64,000 bases of DNA from Thiobacillus sp. (GTDB lineage: Bacteria > Pseudomonadota > Gammaproteobacteria > Burkholderiales > Thiobacillaceae). A program made the translations under genes and the position numbers. Of the stretch, positions 55,687-64,000 are shown piece by piece. The DNA is taken from positions 31,217 through 95,216 of the forward strand of contig JAIBEI010000014.1 in NCBI GenBank assembly GCA_019459055.1, read 5' to 3'. Position 1 is the stretch's first letter, and every line of letters begins with the position of its first letter. A model generated the notes under the pieces. It saw only the letters and a list, made by a program, of their open reading frames with translations, was not told where the DNA came from and did no database searches.

Positions 55687-58600
55687 TTATTTTGCGGAAG
55701 TAAGAGGTTCGCCCAGGGGTTGGCCCAACGCGGCCAGGAAGGCGTTCACTGCACCGACACGCCGGGCGACATCGGGCAGGGGCGTGGTCAGTTTCAGCCG
55801 GTCGGGACCGGCGAGCCGGTATCCGGCCTTGCCCTGGATCAACTGAATAATTTTACCCGGATCGATGGGCGGGTTGGGGACGAATTGCACGCTCATGCCC
55901 TCGCCGGACACGTCCAGCCGGACAATGCCGTAGGCGCGGGTCGACATGCGCAGGCGGTGCACCGCCAGCAGGGCGCGCGCCGTATCGGGCAGTTCGCCGA
56001 AGCGGTCGACCAGTTCCTCCTGCATCTGCGTCAGCTCGTCCGGGGACTGGCAGCTCGCCAGTCGCTTGTACAGCACCAGCCGCTCGTGCACGTCTGGGCA
56101 ATAGTCCACCGGCAGCAGCGCGGGCAGGTGCAGGTTGATTTCGGACACCACCCCGAGCGGCTGGCTCATGTCGGGTTCCTTGCCGGCTTTCAGGCTCGCC
56201 ACCGCCCCGGCGAGCATGTCGTTGTAGAGCGAGAAGCCGACTTCGAGAATCTCGCCGCTTTGCTTCTCGCCCAGCACCTCACCGGCGCCGCGGATTTCCA
56301 GGTCGTGCATGGCGAGATGGAAGCCGGCGCCCAGTTCCTCCATCATCTGAATCGCTTCGAGGCGCTTTTTCGCCTGCGACGTGAGGGTGCGATCCTCGTC
56401 CACCAGAAGATAGGCGAAGGCCTGATGGTGCGAGCGCCCGACCCGGCCGCGCAGCTGGTGCAGCTGCGACAGGCCGAACTTGTCGGCGCGGTTGATCAGG
56501 ATCGTGTTGGCGGTCGGGACGTCGATGCCGGTCTCGATGATGGTGGTGCACAGCAGGATGTCGTAGCGCTGCTGGTAGAAGTCGCGCATCACCTGTTCCA
56601 GCTCGCGCTCGCTCTGCTGCCCGTGGCCGACGCGGATGCGCGCTTCCGGCAACAGCTTCTCCAGCCGCTCGCGCATGGCCTCGATGGTGCTGACCTCGTT
56701 ATGCAGGAAATACACCTGGCCGCCGCGCTTCAGCTCGCGCAGCACCGCCTCGCGGATCAATCCGTTGGAAAACGACTGGACAAAAGTCTTCACCGCCAGC
56801 CGTTTTTGTGGGGCGGTGGCGATCACCGAAAAGTCGCGGATGCCCTCGAGCGACATCGCCAGCGTGCGCGGGATCGGCGTGGCGGTCAGCGTCAACACGT
56901 CGACCTCGGCGCGCAAGGCCTTCAGCTGTTCCTTCTGGCGCACCCCGAAGCGGTGTTCCTCGTCGAGGATCACCAGGCCGAGGCGGGCGAACTTGACGTC
57001 CTTCTGGATCAGCCGGTGGGTGCCGATGACGATGTCGAGCTTGCCGTCCGCCAGCGCCTGCAGCGCTTCGGCCTGCTCCTTGGGGCTGCGAAAGCGCGAC
57101 AGCTCGGCAAGCTTCACCGGCCAGGCCGAGAAGCGGTCGGAGAAACTCTGGAAGTGCTGCTCGGCGAGCAGCGTGGTCGGCACCAGCACCGCCACTTGGT
57201 AGCCGCCCATCACCGCCATGAAGGCGGCGCGCAGTGCGACCTCGGTCTTGCCGAAGCCGACGTCGCCGCACACCAGACGGTCCATCGGCTTGCCCGACTG
57301 CATGTCGGCCATCACCGCGGCGATGGTGGCGGCCTGATCGGGGGTTTCCTCGTAGCCGAAGCCTTCGGCGAAGGCTTCGTAGTCGTGCAGCGAAAATTGG
57401 AACGCGTGGCCCTCGCGCGCGGCGCGCAGGGCGTACAGGTTCAGCAGTTCGGCGGCGGTGTCGCGCGCCGCCTGCATGGCGCGGCGGCGCGCCTTCTCCC
57501 ACTGGTCGGTGCCCAGCTTGTGCAGCGGCGCCGCGCCTTCGCCGGCGCCGGAATAGCGCGAAATCAGGTGCAGGTTGGCGACGGGCACGTAGAGCTTGTC
57601 GCCCTTGGCGTATTCGAGCTGCAGGAACTCGGTGTCGCCGTCGCCGAGGTCCATGTTGACGAGGCCAAGGTACTGGCCGACACCATATTGCGCATGCACC
57701 ACCGGGTCGCCGGGCTTCAGCTCCGAGAGGTCGCGCAGCAGGTTGTCGATCTGCGTCGCGCGGGCCTCGCGCGCGCGCCGGGTTTTTGGCGGGATGGCGT
57801 AGAGCTCGGTTTCTGTGATGACGGCAAGCGGGTCGTCGCTGACGATGAAACCTTCGGCGAGCGGGCCGTGCGTGAGCAGGATGCGCTCGGCGCGTGGCAG
57901 ACAGTCGGCCCAGCCCTCGCACAGCGTGGCGGTAAGGCCGTGCTCGGCGAGGTATTCGTGCAGGGTTTCGCGTCGTCCGGCCGACGGCGCGACGATCAGC
58001 ACCTTGCCCTGAAAGCTGTCGATGAAGCCCTGCAGCTTGGCGACCGGGTGCGCTTCGCGGCGGTCCACTGAAAGGGGCGGAACGGGACGGGCCAGCCCGC
58101 TGCCGGTCTGTTCCACGTCCAGTCGGGCATAGGCCTTGGCCAGGCTGAAAAAAGCGTCGGTCGGCAGAAACAGCTCGGCGGGCGGCAACAGCGGGCGGTC
58201 CTTATCGCCCGACAGCAGGCGGAAGCGGCTTTGCGCGTCGGTCCAGAACGCCTGGCCGGCCGGGTCGAGCGCGCCGTGGCTGACGAATCTTGTCTGCGCG
58301 GGCAGGTAGTCGAACAGCGTCGCCGTTTCCTCGAAAAACAGCGGCAGGTAGTACTCGATGCCGGCTGGCGCCAAGCCATTGCTGACGTCCTTGTACAGCT
58401 TGGATTTCGAGGGGTCGCCCTCGAAGCGCTCGCGGAAATTCTGCCGGAAGCGGGTGATGCCGGCCTCGTCGAGCGGGAACTCGCGCGCGGGCAGCAGCCG
58501 CACCTCGTTCACCGGATAGATGCTGCGCTGGGTGTCGACGTCGAACGCGCGCAGCGTCTCGATTTCGTTGTCGAACAGGTCGATGCGGTAGGGCAGGGCG

Positions 58601-59121
58601 CTGCCCATGGGGAACAGGTCGATCAGGCCGCCGCGCACCGAAAACTCGCCCGGCGAGTAGACCTGGTTGACGTTGGTGTAGCCGCCCAGCGCCATCTGGG
58701 CGCGGAAAGCGGCTTCGTCGAGGGTGTCCTTCTGCTTCAGAAAGAAGGTGTGGGCGGCGAGGAAGGCCGGCGGCGCCAGCCGGTACAGCGCGGTGGGGAG
58801 CGCCACCACCGCGATGTCGAATTCGCCGCGTGAAATCTGGTACAGCGTCGCCAGCCGCTCGGAAATCAGGTCGGGGTGCGGCGAAAAACTGTCGTAGGGC
58901 AGGGTTTCCCAGTCGGGGAAAGCACATACCCGCAGGCCGGGGTCGAACCAGCGCAGCTCCTCGGTCAGGCGGTTGGCGTCCCACGCGCTCGCGCACACTA
59001 CCACCAGCGGCGCGGCGCGGCGCGCCAGTTCGGCCAGGTACAGGGCATCGGCAGCGCCGGCCAGTCCGGATGCGTTGCGCGGTAGGCTGGACGGCTGGAA
59101 GGTGGAAGAGAAGAACGTCAT
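55687..59121 (-). CDS. mfd: Transcription-repair coupling factor Mfd
   Basis: 1144 residues. Displaces RNA polymerase stalled at lesions and recruits UvrA. UvrB-like N-terminal module (FPDWETLPYDSFSPHPDLISERLATL), RNAP-interacting domain (GDPVVHAQYGVGQYLGL, YAKGDKLYVPVANLHLISRYSG), RecG-like helicase with Walker A GDVGFGKTE, DEEH in VILDEEHRFG, TATPIPRTLAMSL, and the C-terminal TRCF domain (LPDTARALLAVHRLR). Full length. Divergent from ppa. Confidence 0.97.
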   Translation of the reverse strand: MTFFSSTFQPSSLPRNASGLAGAADALYLAELARRAAPLVVVCASAWDANRLTEELRWFDPGLRVCAFPDWETLPYDSFSPHPDLISERLATLYQISRGEFDIAVVALPTALYRLAPPAFLAAHTFFLKQKDTLDEAAFRAQMALGGYTNVNQVYSPGEFSVRGGLIDLFPMGSALPYRIDLFDNEIETLRAFDVDTQRSIYPVNEVRLLPAREFPLDEAGITRFRQNFRERFEGDPSKSKLYKDVSNGLAPAGIEYYLPLFFEETATLFDYLPAQTRFVSHGALDPAGQAFWTDAQSRFRLLSGDKDRPLLPPAELFLPTDAFFSLAKAYARLDVEQTGSGLARPVPPLSVDRREAHPVAKLQGFIDSFQGKVLIVAPSAGRRETLHEYLAEHGLTATLCEGWADCLPRAERILLTHGPLAEGFIVSDDPLAVITETELYAIPPKTRRAREARATQIDNLLRDLSELKPGDPVVHAQYGVGQYLGLVNMDLGDGDTEFLQLEYAKGDKLYVPVANLHLISRYSGAGEGAAPLHKLGTDQWEKARRRAMQAARDTAAELLNLYALRAAREGHAFQFSLHDYEAFAEGFGYEETPDQAATIAAVMADMQSGKPMDRLVCGDVGFGKTEVALRAAFMAVMGGYQVAVLVPTTLLAEQHFQSFSDRFSAWPVKLAELSRFRSPKEQAEALQALADGKLDIVIGTHRLIQKDVKFARLGLVILDEEHRFGVRQKEQLKALRAEVDVLTLTATPIPRTLAMSLEGIRDFSVIATAPQKRLAVKTFVQSFSNGLIREAVLRELKRGGQVYFLHNEVSTIEAMRERLEKLLPEARIRVGHGQQSERELEQVMRDFYQQRYDILLCTTIIETGIDVPTANTILINRADKFGLSQLHQLRGRVGRSHHQAFAYLLVDEDRTLTSQAKKRLEAIQMMEELGAGFHLAMHDLEIRGAGEVLGEKQSGEILEVGFSLYNDMLAGAVASLKAGKEPDMSQPLGVVSEINLHLPALLPVDYCPDVHERLVLYKRLASCQSPDELTQMQEELVDRFGELPDTARALLAVHRLRMSTRAYGIVRLDVSGEGMSVQFVPNPPIDPGKIIQLIQGKAGYRLAGPDRLKLTTPLPDVARRVGAVNAFLAALGQPLGEPLTSAK

Positions 59122-59178
59122 GCAAATGGCAGGATTATAGGATTAATCGCGGGCGAGCGAAGCGCGGTGGGGGGCGGG

Positions 59179-59184
59179 TATAAT
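59179..59184 (+). promoter_or_regulatory. Candidate -10 box upstream of ppa
   Basis: Perfect TATAAT about 30 bases before the ppa start; no good -35 box is visible at the right distance. Confidence 0.45.
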
Positions 59185-59213
59185 GCTCGCCTTTCCTTGT
59201 TTGTGTGACACCC

Positions 59214-59762
59214 ATGAGCCTTAACAAAGTCAGTTCCGGCCGTAACCTGCCCGACGATTTCAACGTCATCATCGAAATCCCGTCCCATGGCGAACCGATC
59301 AAGTATGAAGTGGACAAGGAATCCGGCGCGATGTTCGTCGACCGCTTCATGTCGACTGCCATGCATTACCCCTGCAACTACGGCTATATCCCGCACACCC
59401 TGTCGGAAGACGGCGATCCGGTCGACGTTCTGGTGATCACGCCGATTCCGCTGATCACCGGCGTGGTGGTGCGCTGCCGCCCCATCGGCATGCTGAAGAT
59501 GACCGATGAAGCCGGGGTGGACGGCAAGCTGCTGGCCGTGCCGGTCGACAAACTGTGCGGCCTCTACCGGGGCGTGAGCCGCCCCGAAGACCTGCAAGCC
59601 CTCTTGCTGGCGCAGATTTCCCATTTCTTCGAGCACTACAAGGATCTCGAAGACGGCAAGTGGGTAAAGGTCGACGGCTGGGCCGGCATTGATGATGCCC
59701 GTGCAGAAATCCTGGCCGGCGTGGAGCGTTATCGCAATGCGGCGGACAAGCCGGCGTTCTAA
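59214..59762 (+). CDS. ppa: Inorganic pyrophosphatase (family I)
   Basis: 182 residues from the second in-frame ATG (MSLNKVSSG); the first at 59205 lacks conservation. Hydrolyses pyrophosphate, driving biosynthesis. Conserved: [36 protein letters not shown] and the signature [10 protein letters not shown] with the Mg-binding Asp residues, and [12 protein letters not shown]. Cytoplasmic hexamer in bacteria. Followed by a repeat-bearing spacer. Confidence 0.97.
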   Translation: MSLNKVSSGRNLPDDFNVIIEIPSHGEPIKYEVDKESGAMFVDRFMSTAMHYPCNYGYIPHTLSEDGDPVDVLVITPIPLITGVVVRCRPIGMLKMTDEAGVDGKLLAVPVDKLCGLYRGVSRPEDLQALLLAQISHFFEHYKDLEDGKWVKVDGWAGIDDARAEILAGVERYRNAADKPAF

Positions 59763-59771
59763 CAGCAGGAG

Positions 59772-59880
59772 TCAGGATTCAGGGATCAGGATTCAGGGGA
59801 GGGTGTTTACGCGATTTTTATAATGTGCGCGGCCACCGGCCGCTCCACCCCTGACCCCTGCATCCTGGCCCCTGACCCCT
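59772..59880. repeat. Inverted clusters of TCAGGATTCAGGG / CCCCTGACCCCT repeats
   Basis: The left part has TCAGGATTCAGGG twice (59772-59784, 59786-59798). The right part has CCCCTGACCCCT twice in the opposite sense (59848-59880). A TATAAT box (59819-59824) sits between. Shares its core word with the tandem repeat at 7746-7778. Confidence 0.8.
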
Positions 59881-59890
59881 CAATAACCAA

Positions 59891-60442
59891 ATGAAAGTCT
59901 GCATCCTCTCCGATTCCCACGACAACCGCCGTCTTTTAGGCGCGGCGGTCGAGCACGCCAGGGCGCACGGGGCGGAAGCCGTGCTGCACTGCGGTGACGT
60001 GGTCGCACCGACCACGCTGCGGGTGCTGCAGAAATTCGAGCTGCCGGTGCACGTCATCCACGGCAACAACACCGGCGACCTCTACAACATGAGCCGGCTC
60101 GCCGCCGAGCCCAACAGCGTGATCCGCTACCACGGCCAGGACGCATCCTTCACCCTGGCCGACCGCAACCTGTTCCTGGTGCACTACCCGCACTATGCGC
60201 ACGCACTCGCCTGTACCGGCGACTACGATCTGGTGTGCTGCGGCCACGACCACAAATCCAGCATCACCCAAGTAGCCACCGTCAAGGGCGGGCAGACCTG
60301 GCTGATCAACCCCGGCACTGTCGGCGGCGTCGGCGCGCCGCCCACCTACATCATGGCCGACCTGGCCAGCATGCAGTTCGAGATCGTCAGCGTCGAGGCC
60401 GCGCCGGCCTCCATCCTACCTCCGGTCACGCCGCACGTTTGA
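59891..60442 (+). CDS. YfcE/MJ0936-type metallophosphodiesterase
   Basis: 183 residues. Metallophosphoesterase motifs: SDSHDN (first metal), HCGDVV, HGNNTGD, the HYPHY loop and CCGHDHKS. The third and fourth motifs are GNN and HYPHY instead of the more common GNCD and HGH. Hydrolyses phosphodiesters in vitro in the family; in vivo substrate unknown. Ends LASMQFEIVSVEA. Sits after ppa across the repeat spacer. Confidence 0.92.
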   Translation: MKVCILSDSHDNRRLLGAAVEHARAHGAEAVLHCGDVVAPTTLRVLQKFELPVHVIHGNNTGDLYNMSRLAAEPNSVIRYHGQDASFTLADRNLFLVHYPHYAHALACTGDYDLVCCGHDHKSSITQVATVKGGQTWLINPGTVGGVGAPPTYIMADLASMQFEIVSVEAAPASILPPVTPHV

Positions 60443-60769
60443 GCGTAGCGGTAGCCGACTCGCATTTTCCCTCTCTGAAAAATTGTATCGGCTGAATCCG
60501 GCCTGTTTGGCTGGAGTCAGCGGCCGCTTGACGCCACCTTAAACTCCCCTGTAAGTTTCGGCCCACAAGTAGCCCGTGCAAAGTACATGGGTTTGCGTGC
60601 GGAAGAACAAATAAACAATTTAAAGCAACGCGCGAAGGGGAGGGGGAGCCATGTCGAATGGAATGAGTGCGTGCGCGCAAGGCGTGCGAGTGGGTGATCA
60701 ATCAAACCAGAACCGGTTTACCCATCCCCAATCTACAAATCAAGGTTTACTCAATCGGAGGCCGAGTAA
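60443..60769. other. Long spacer before the RHS gene
   Basis: 327 bases, AT-richer than its surroundings toward the right. It holds a possible 51-codon frame (60651-60806) behind a purine-rich site, judged spurious, and near its right end a GGAGG site (60757-60761) eight bases before the RHS ATG. The word GGTGTCTGACCCC overlaps the RHS start at 60772. No terminator or transposase seen. Confidence 0.6.
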
Positions 60770-63700
60770 ATGGTGTCTGACCCCATTTGTTTCTTTGTTT
60801 CCCTGATATCCGCTTTTCGAGGCCACCACCGATTATTTGACAGCCTTCGGTTGAATGGCTGTTTGAACTCATTCGTCTCGTTCTTAAAGGCGCTGTCCTT
60901 GCCGACTCTATGTTGGGTCACGATGTGCTTTTCCAGCACGGCGGCGGCTTATGTCAGTGCACCATTAGCTACCTTTGGTAGTGCTCCTGCCGGTAGATAT
61001 TTCGAGCTTGGCAAACATTTCGATGTCGGTTTTTGTCAAACTTTGGTCACACTGGGTGGCTATGATTGGGCAGCACCTTATGCCACGATAAACGGCCCAT
61101 ATTCATATGATACGAATCAACAGCAAAGAATAAACACCACGACAGGGTTAACTGTTTACACGTATGTGTACCCTGGTTTTGGACTTCAGAATGCTCAGTG
61201 TAATGATTACTTTTCCGGTTATGTAGATGGTATTTATAAAAGCATAGGTTGGTATTCTTGGATTCATACCGCGTATTTTTGCACTGATGGGCCAGTGCAG
61301 GTTATTAATGGGATACCTTCGTGCGGCGCTTGCCCTTCGGGAACATATACACAATCTGACGGTGTTACATGTGCTCCATCCGAACCAAAGAACGCTGGTA
61401 ACCCTTCGTGTGATCTAAAGGTTGGAAATCCGGTGCACGCCGGAACTGGAAACAAATTCCAGCGAGAGGCAGAGTTGGCTCCCAGTCCCACTGGCGGATT
61501 AGCCTTTGACAGGTATTACAACTCCAGTATGGTCGGAGAGACGCGGCGAGTGGGGAGGGGCTGGGCATATAGCTACGCCAGGGCGATATCGAATTCCTCC
61601 TCCAGTCAGAGCGTCACTGCAACAATGGCGCGGCCCGATGGCAAGACTTATGTGTTCACGCAAAGCGGTAGTGCATGGAGAGCCGACGCGGACATCCCCG
61701 ACCGGCTAAGCGAACTCAAAGACGCCAATAACATCCGCACAGGATGGCGCTACACTGTCGCCGACGACGACTCGGTCGAAACCTACTCGGCCACCGGCAA
61801 GCTCCTCTCCATCGCCGACCGCGCAGGCAGCACTCAGGCCCTCACCTATGACCTCTCCGCTGCAAGCGGAGGGGATGGCGACCCCGAAACGCTCGACACC
61901 GTCACCGACGACACCGGCCGCCAGTTACGTTTCACCTACGACACCAGCAAGCGCATCGCCACCGTCACCGACCCCGCCGGTGGCGTCATAAGCTACGGCT
62001 ACGATGCCCAAAGCCACCTCACCTCAGTTCAGTACCCCGACGGCCGCAGCAAGACCTACCACTACAACGAACCCGAGCACACCGCCGGCGCCGACCTGCC
62101 GCACGCCCTGACCGGAATCACCGACGAGAACGGCGACCGCTACGCCACCTACCAATACGCAGCCGACGGCAAAGCCATCTCCACCGGCCACGCAGGCGGC
62201 GCCGACCTGCACACCCTGGCCTACAATCCCGACGGCAGCACCACCGTCACCGATCCCCTCGGCACCGTCCGCACCCACACCTTCACCACCATCCTCGGCG
62301 TCGTTAAAAGCACCGGCCAGTCGCAACCCGGCGGTTCCGGCTGCGGCCCGGCGTCGTCCGCCACCGTCTACGACGCCAACGGCAACGTCGCCTCCCGCAC
62401 CGACTTCAACGGTCACAAGACCTGCTATGCCCACGATCTGGCGCGCAACCTCGAAACCGCGCGCGTCGAGGGCCTTGCATCGGGCACCGCCTGCCCGAGC
62501 ACGCTCGCTATCTATACGCCTGCGCCCAACACAGCCCAGCGCAAGATCCTCACCGAGTGGCATCCCGGCTTCCGCCTGCCGGTAACAATCACCGAAGCCG
62601 GACGCGAAACCAGCATCGTCTACGACGCCCGCGGCAACGTCACCAGCCGCAGCATCCGGGACACCGCCCTCAACCAGACCCGCACCTGGACCACCAGCTA
62701 TCTCTACCATCCCACCGTCCCCGGCATCCTCGCGCAAAAGATCGAGAACGGCCCGCGCATCGACGTCAGTGATCTCACCACCACCGACTACTACCTTCCC
62801 GACGAGAACTGCTCCGGCGGCCACTACGGCTGCCGCGGCCAGGTCCGTCAGATCACCAACGCGCTCGGCCACGTCACCCAGATCACCCGCTACAGCGCCC
62901 ACGGCCAGCCCGAGGAGATCGTCGACCCCAACGGCCTCGTCACCGCGCTTGTCTACGACGCGCGGCAGCGGCTGCTATCCCGCACCACGGGGACCGAAAC
63001 CACCGGCTACGAATACGACGCCGTCGGCCAGCTCGTCAAACTCACCCAGCCCGACGGCAGCTATCTCGGCTATACCTACGATGCCGCTCACGGGCTGATA
63101 CAGGTCGAGGACAGCCTCGGCAACCGCATCGCCTATACCCTCGACGCCATGGGCAACCGTCTCGCGGAAGACGTCACCGACCCCGCCGGCCAGCTCGCCC
63201 GCACCCGCGCCCAGGCCTACGACAGCCTCGGCCGGCTGGCCCGGGTGCTCGACAGCCAGAACCACGCCACGCACTACGGCTACGACGCCATCGGCAATCT
63301 CACCCTCGCCACCGACGCCAACAACGCAACCACGCGCCATGATTACGACGCGCTCAACCGCCTGATCCAGTCGCTCGACCCCATGGGCGGGGCCACCCGG
63401 ACCCAGTACGATGCCCTCGACCGGGTCACCCACGTCACCGACCCCATCGGTGTCGCCACCGCCTACCAGGTGGACGGCCTCGGCAACCTCGTCGGCGAGT
63501 CCAGCCCCGACAGCGGCGCCGCCGCCAGCAGCTACGACGCCGCCGGCAACCTGCTGTCCCGCACCGACGCCACCGGCCAGACCCTCGTCTACGCCTACGA
63601 CGCCCTCAACCGCATCACCCGGATCGGCGACGCCAGCGGCCCCCTCGTCACCTACGCCTGGGACACCGCCCAGGCGGGCAAGCTGGCCGGCTTCACCGAC

Positions 63701-64000
63701 CCCTCCGGCAGCACCGCCTACCAGTACGATACAAACGGCCGCCTCGTCGCCAGGACCCAGACCGTCGGCGGCCTCGGCTTCAGCCTCGACTACGCCTGGA
63801 ACCCCGCCGGCCAGCTGGCCCAGCTCACCACGCCCGGCGGCAACCGGATCGCCTATGCCTACGCCCATGGCAAAATCAACGCCATCACCGTGAACGGCCA
63901 GCCCCTCCTCGCCGACATCGCCCATGCCCCCTTCGGCCCAATCTCCGGCTGGACCTGGAGCAACGGCCTGGCGCACCTTCGCGCCCACGGCCTGGACGGG
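60770..64000 (+). CDS. Secreted RHS/YD-repeat protein, 3' end beyond window
   Basis: 1077 codons without a stop to the window edge. ATG 60770 has an ideal GGAGG site; a TTG at 60863 would put the hydrophobic segment (SLPTLCWVTMCFSSTAAA) at the N-terminus as a signal peptide and is a serious alternative. A non-repeat N-terminal region with Cys pairs (SCGACPSGTY, VTCAP) is followed by a DUF6531-like block (KVGNPVHAGTGNKFQREAEL, about 216) and then about 18 YD-type repeats (for example VYDANGNV, YGYDAIGNL, DYDALNRL, QYDTNGRL). No PAAR domain seen. The variable C-terminal effector lies outside. The first ~900 bases are clearly AT-richer than the rest, suggesting a mosaic origin. Confidence 0.9.
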   Translation, partial: MVSDPICFFVSLISAFRGHHRLFDSLRLNGCLNSFVSFLKALSLPTLCWVTMCFSSTAAAYVSAPLATFGSAPAGRYFELGKHFDVGFCQTLVTLGGYDWAAPYATINGPYSYDTNQQQRINTTTGLTVYTYVYPGFGLQNAQCNDYFSGYVDGIYKSIGWYSWIHTAYFCTDGPVQVINGIPSCGACPSGTYTQSDGVTCAPSEPKNAGNPSCDLKVGNPVHAGTGNKFQREAELAPSPTGGLAFDRYYNSSMVGETRRVGRGWAYSYARAISNSSSSQSVTATMARPDGKTYVFTQSGSAWRADADIPDRLSELKDANNIRTGWRYTVADDDSVETYSATGKLLSIADRAGSTQALTYDLSAASGGDGDPETLDTVTDDTGRQLRFTYDTSKRIATVTDPAGGVISYGYDAQSHLTSVQYPDGRSKTYHYNEPEHTAGADLPHALTGITDENGDRYATYQYAADGKAISTGHAGGADLHTLAYNPDGSTTVTDPLGTVRTHTFTTILGVVKSTGQSQPGGSGCGPASSATVYDANGNVASRTDFNGHKTCYAHDLARNLETARVEGLASGTACPSTLAIYTPAPNTAQRKILTEWHPGFRLPVTITEAGRETSIVYDARGNVTSRSIRDTALNQTRTWTTSYLYHPTVPGILAQKIENGPRIDVSDLTTTDYYLPDENCSGGHYGCRGQVRQITNALGHVTQITRYSAHGQPEEIVDPNGLVTALVYDARQRLLSRTTGTETTGYEYDAVGQLVKLTQPDGSYLGYTYDAAHGLIQVEDSLGNRIAYTLDAMGNRLAEDVTDPAGQLARTRAQAYDSLGRLARVLDSQNHATHYGYDAIGNLTLATDANNATTRHDYDALNRLIQSLDPMGGATRTQYDALDRVTHVTDPIGVATAYQVDGLGNLVGESSPDSGAAASSYDAAGNLLSRTDATGQTLVYAYDALNRITRIGDASGPLVTYAWDTAQAGKLAGFTDPSGSTAYQYDTNGRLVARTQTVGGLGFSLDYAWNPAGQLAQLTTPGGNRIAYAYAHGKINAITVNGQPLLADIAHAPFGPISGWTWSNGLAHLRAHGLDG

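Noticed and set aside
55720..58071. 783-codon plus-strand frame
   Set aside because: Antisense to mfd; composition typical of a high-GC shadow.
60651..60806. 51-codon frame behind a purine-rich ribosome-like site
   Set aside because: No family, low complexity and overlap with the RHS start; more likely chance. Kept only as a note in the spacer entry.
62024..63988. Long open frames on the minus strand opposite the RHS gene
   Set aside because: They mirror the C-biased codons of the RHS repeats (Gly/Val/Ala-rich, repetitive) and have no recognisable family; the plus strand has clear YD repeats.

Overview
The window is a gene-dense, high-GC bacterial chromosome segment. Gene content and order point to a betaproteobacterium, probably of the Nitrosomonadales/Hydrogenophilales (Thiobacillus-like) group. 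The supporting blocks are hisDCBHAFIE-hinT-tatABC, tig-clpP-clpX-lon-hupB-tRNAs-ppiD-fabI, gloB-methyltransferase-rnhA-dnaQ, and the hopanoid-type squalene genes hpnCDE. This placement is inference from protein families and synteny; no 16S rRNA gene is present.

Layout. 1-8.8 kb: the 3' part of a heavy-metal P-type ATPase, two small exported proteins, a PhoH-family ATPase, an exported HIRAN protein, a PQQ-type sugar dehydrogenase, the tsaB-rimI-uracil DNA glycosylase overlap group and a methyltransferase. 8.9-13.4 kb: a lemA-TPM-TPM-nfeD-SPFH membrane cluster converging on lplT. 13.6-15.6 kb: LysR and Fur-family regulators and a frameshifted DUF2007 gene. 15.8-23.7 kb: one long his-hinT-tat gene train. 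23.7-25.1 kb: an ammonium transporter preceded by two NtrC-like sites and a sigma-54 promoter. 25.1-30.1 kb: a minus-strand overlapping operon hpnC-hpnD-hpnE-SDR-Ser/Thr kinase. 30.2-39.8 kb: tRNA-Leu, the trigger factor/Clp/Lon protein-quality block, HU, tRNA-Val, tRNA-Asp, ppiD and fabI. 39.8-46.3 kb: a four-gene peptide-type ABC transporter with every junction overlapping. 46.4-53.7 kb: a small membrane protein, mltD, gloB, methyltransferase, rnhA, dnaQ, then a solute-binding protein overlapping a membrane GGDEF-EAL protein. 53.7-60.4 kb: a copper-chaperone-like protein, flgM, a DUF1015 gene, mfd, ppa and a phosphodiesterase. 60.8-64 kb: the 5' part of a large secreted RHS/YD-repeat protein that runs off the window.

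Most of the window is housekeeping. The parts most worth a second look are the two-gene unit at 50674-53720 (periplasmic binding protein plus c-di-GMP enzyme), the kinase coupled to squalene synthesis, the RHS protein whose C-terminus lies beyond the window, the NtrC/sigma-54 control region of amt (its first site abuts the tatC stop codon), the CPD metal motif in the P-type ATPase, and the slippage-prone frameshift in the DUF2007 gene. No CRISPR array, rRNA gene, intact insertion sequence or prophage was seen.
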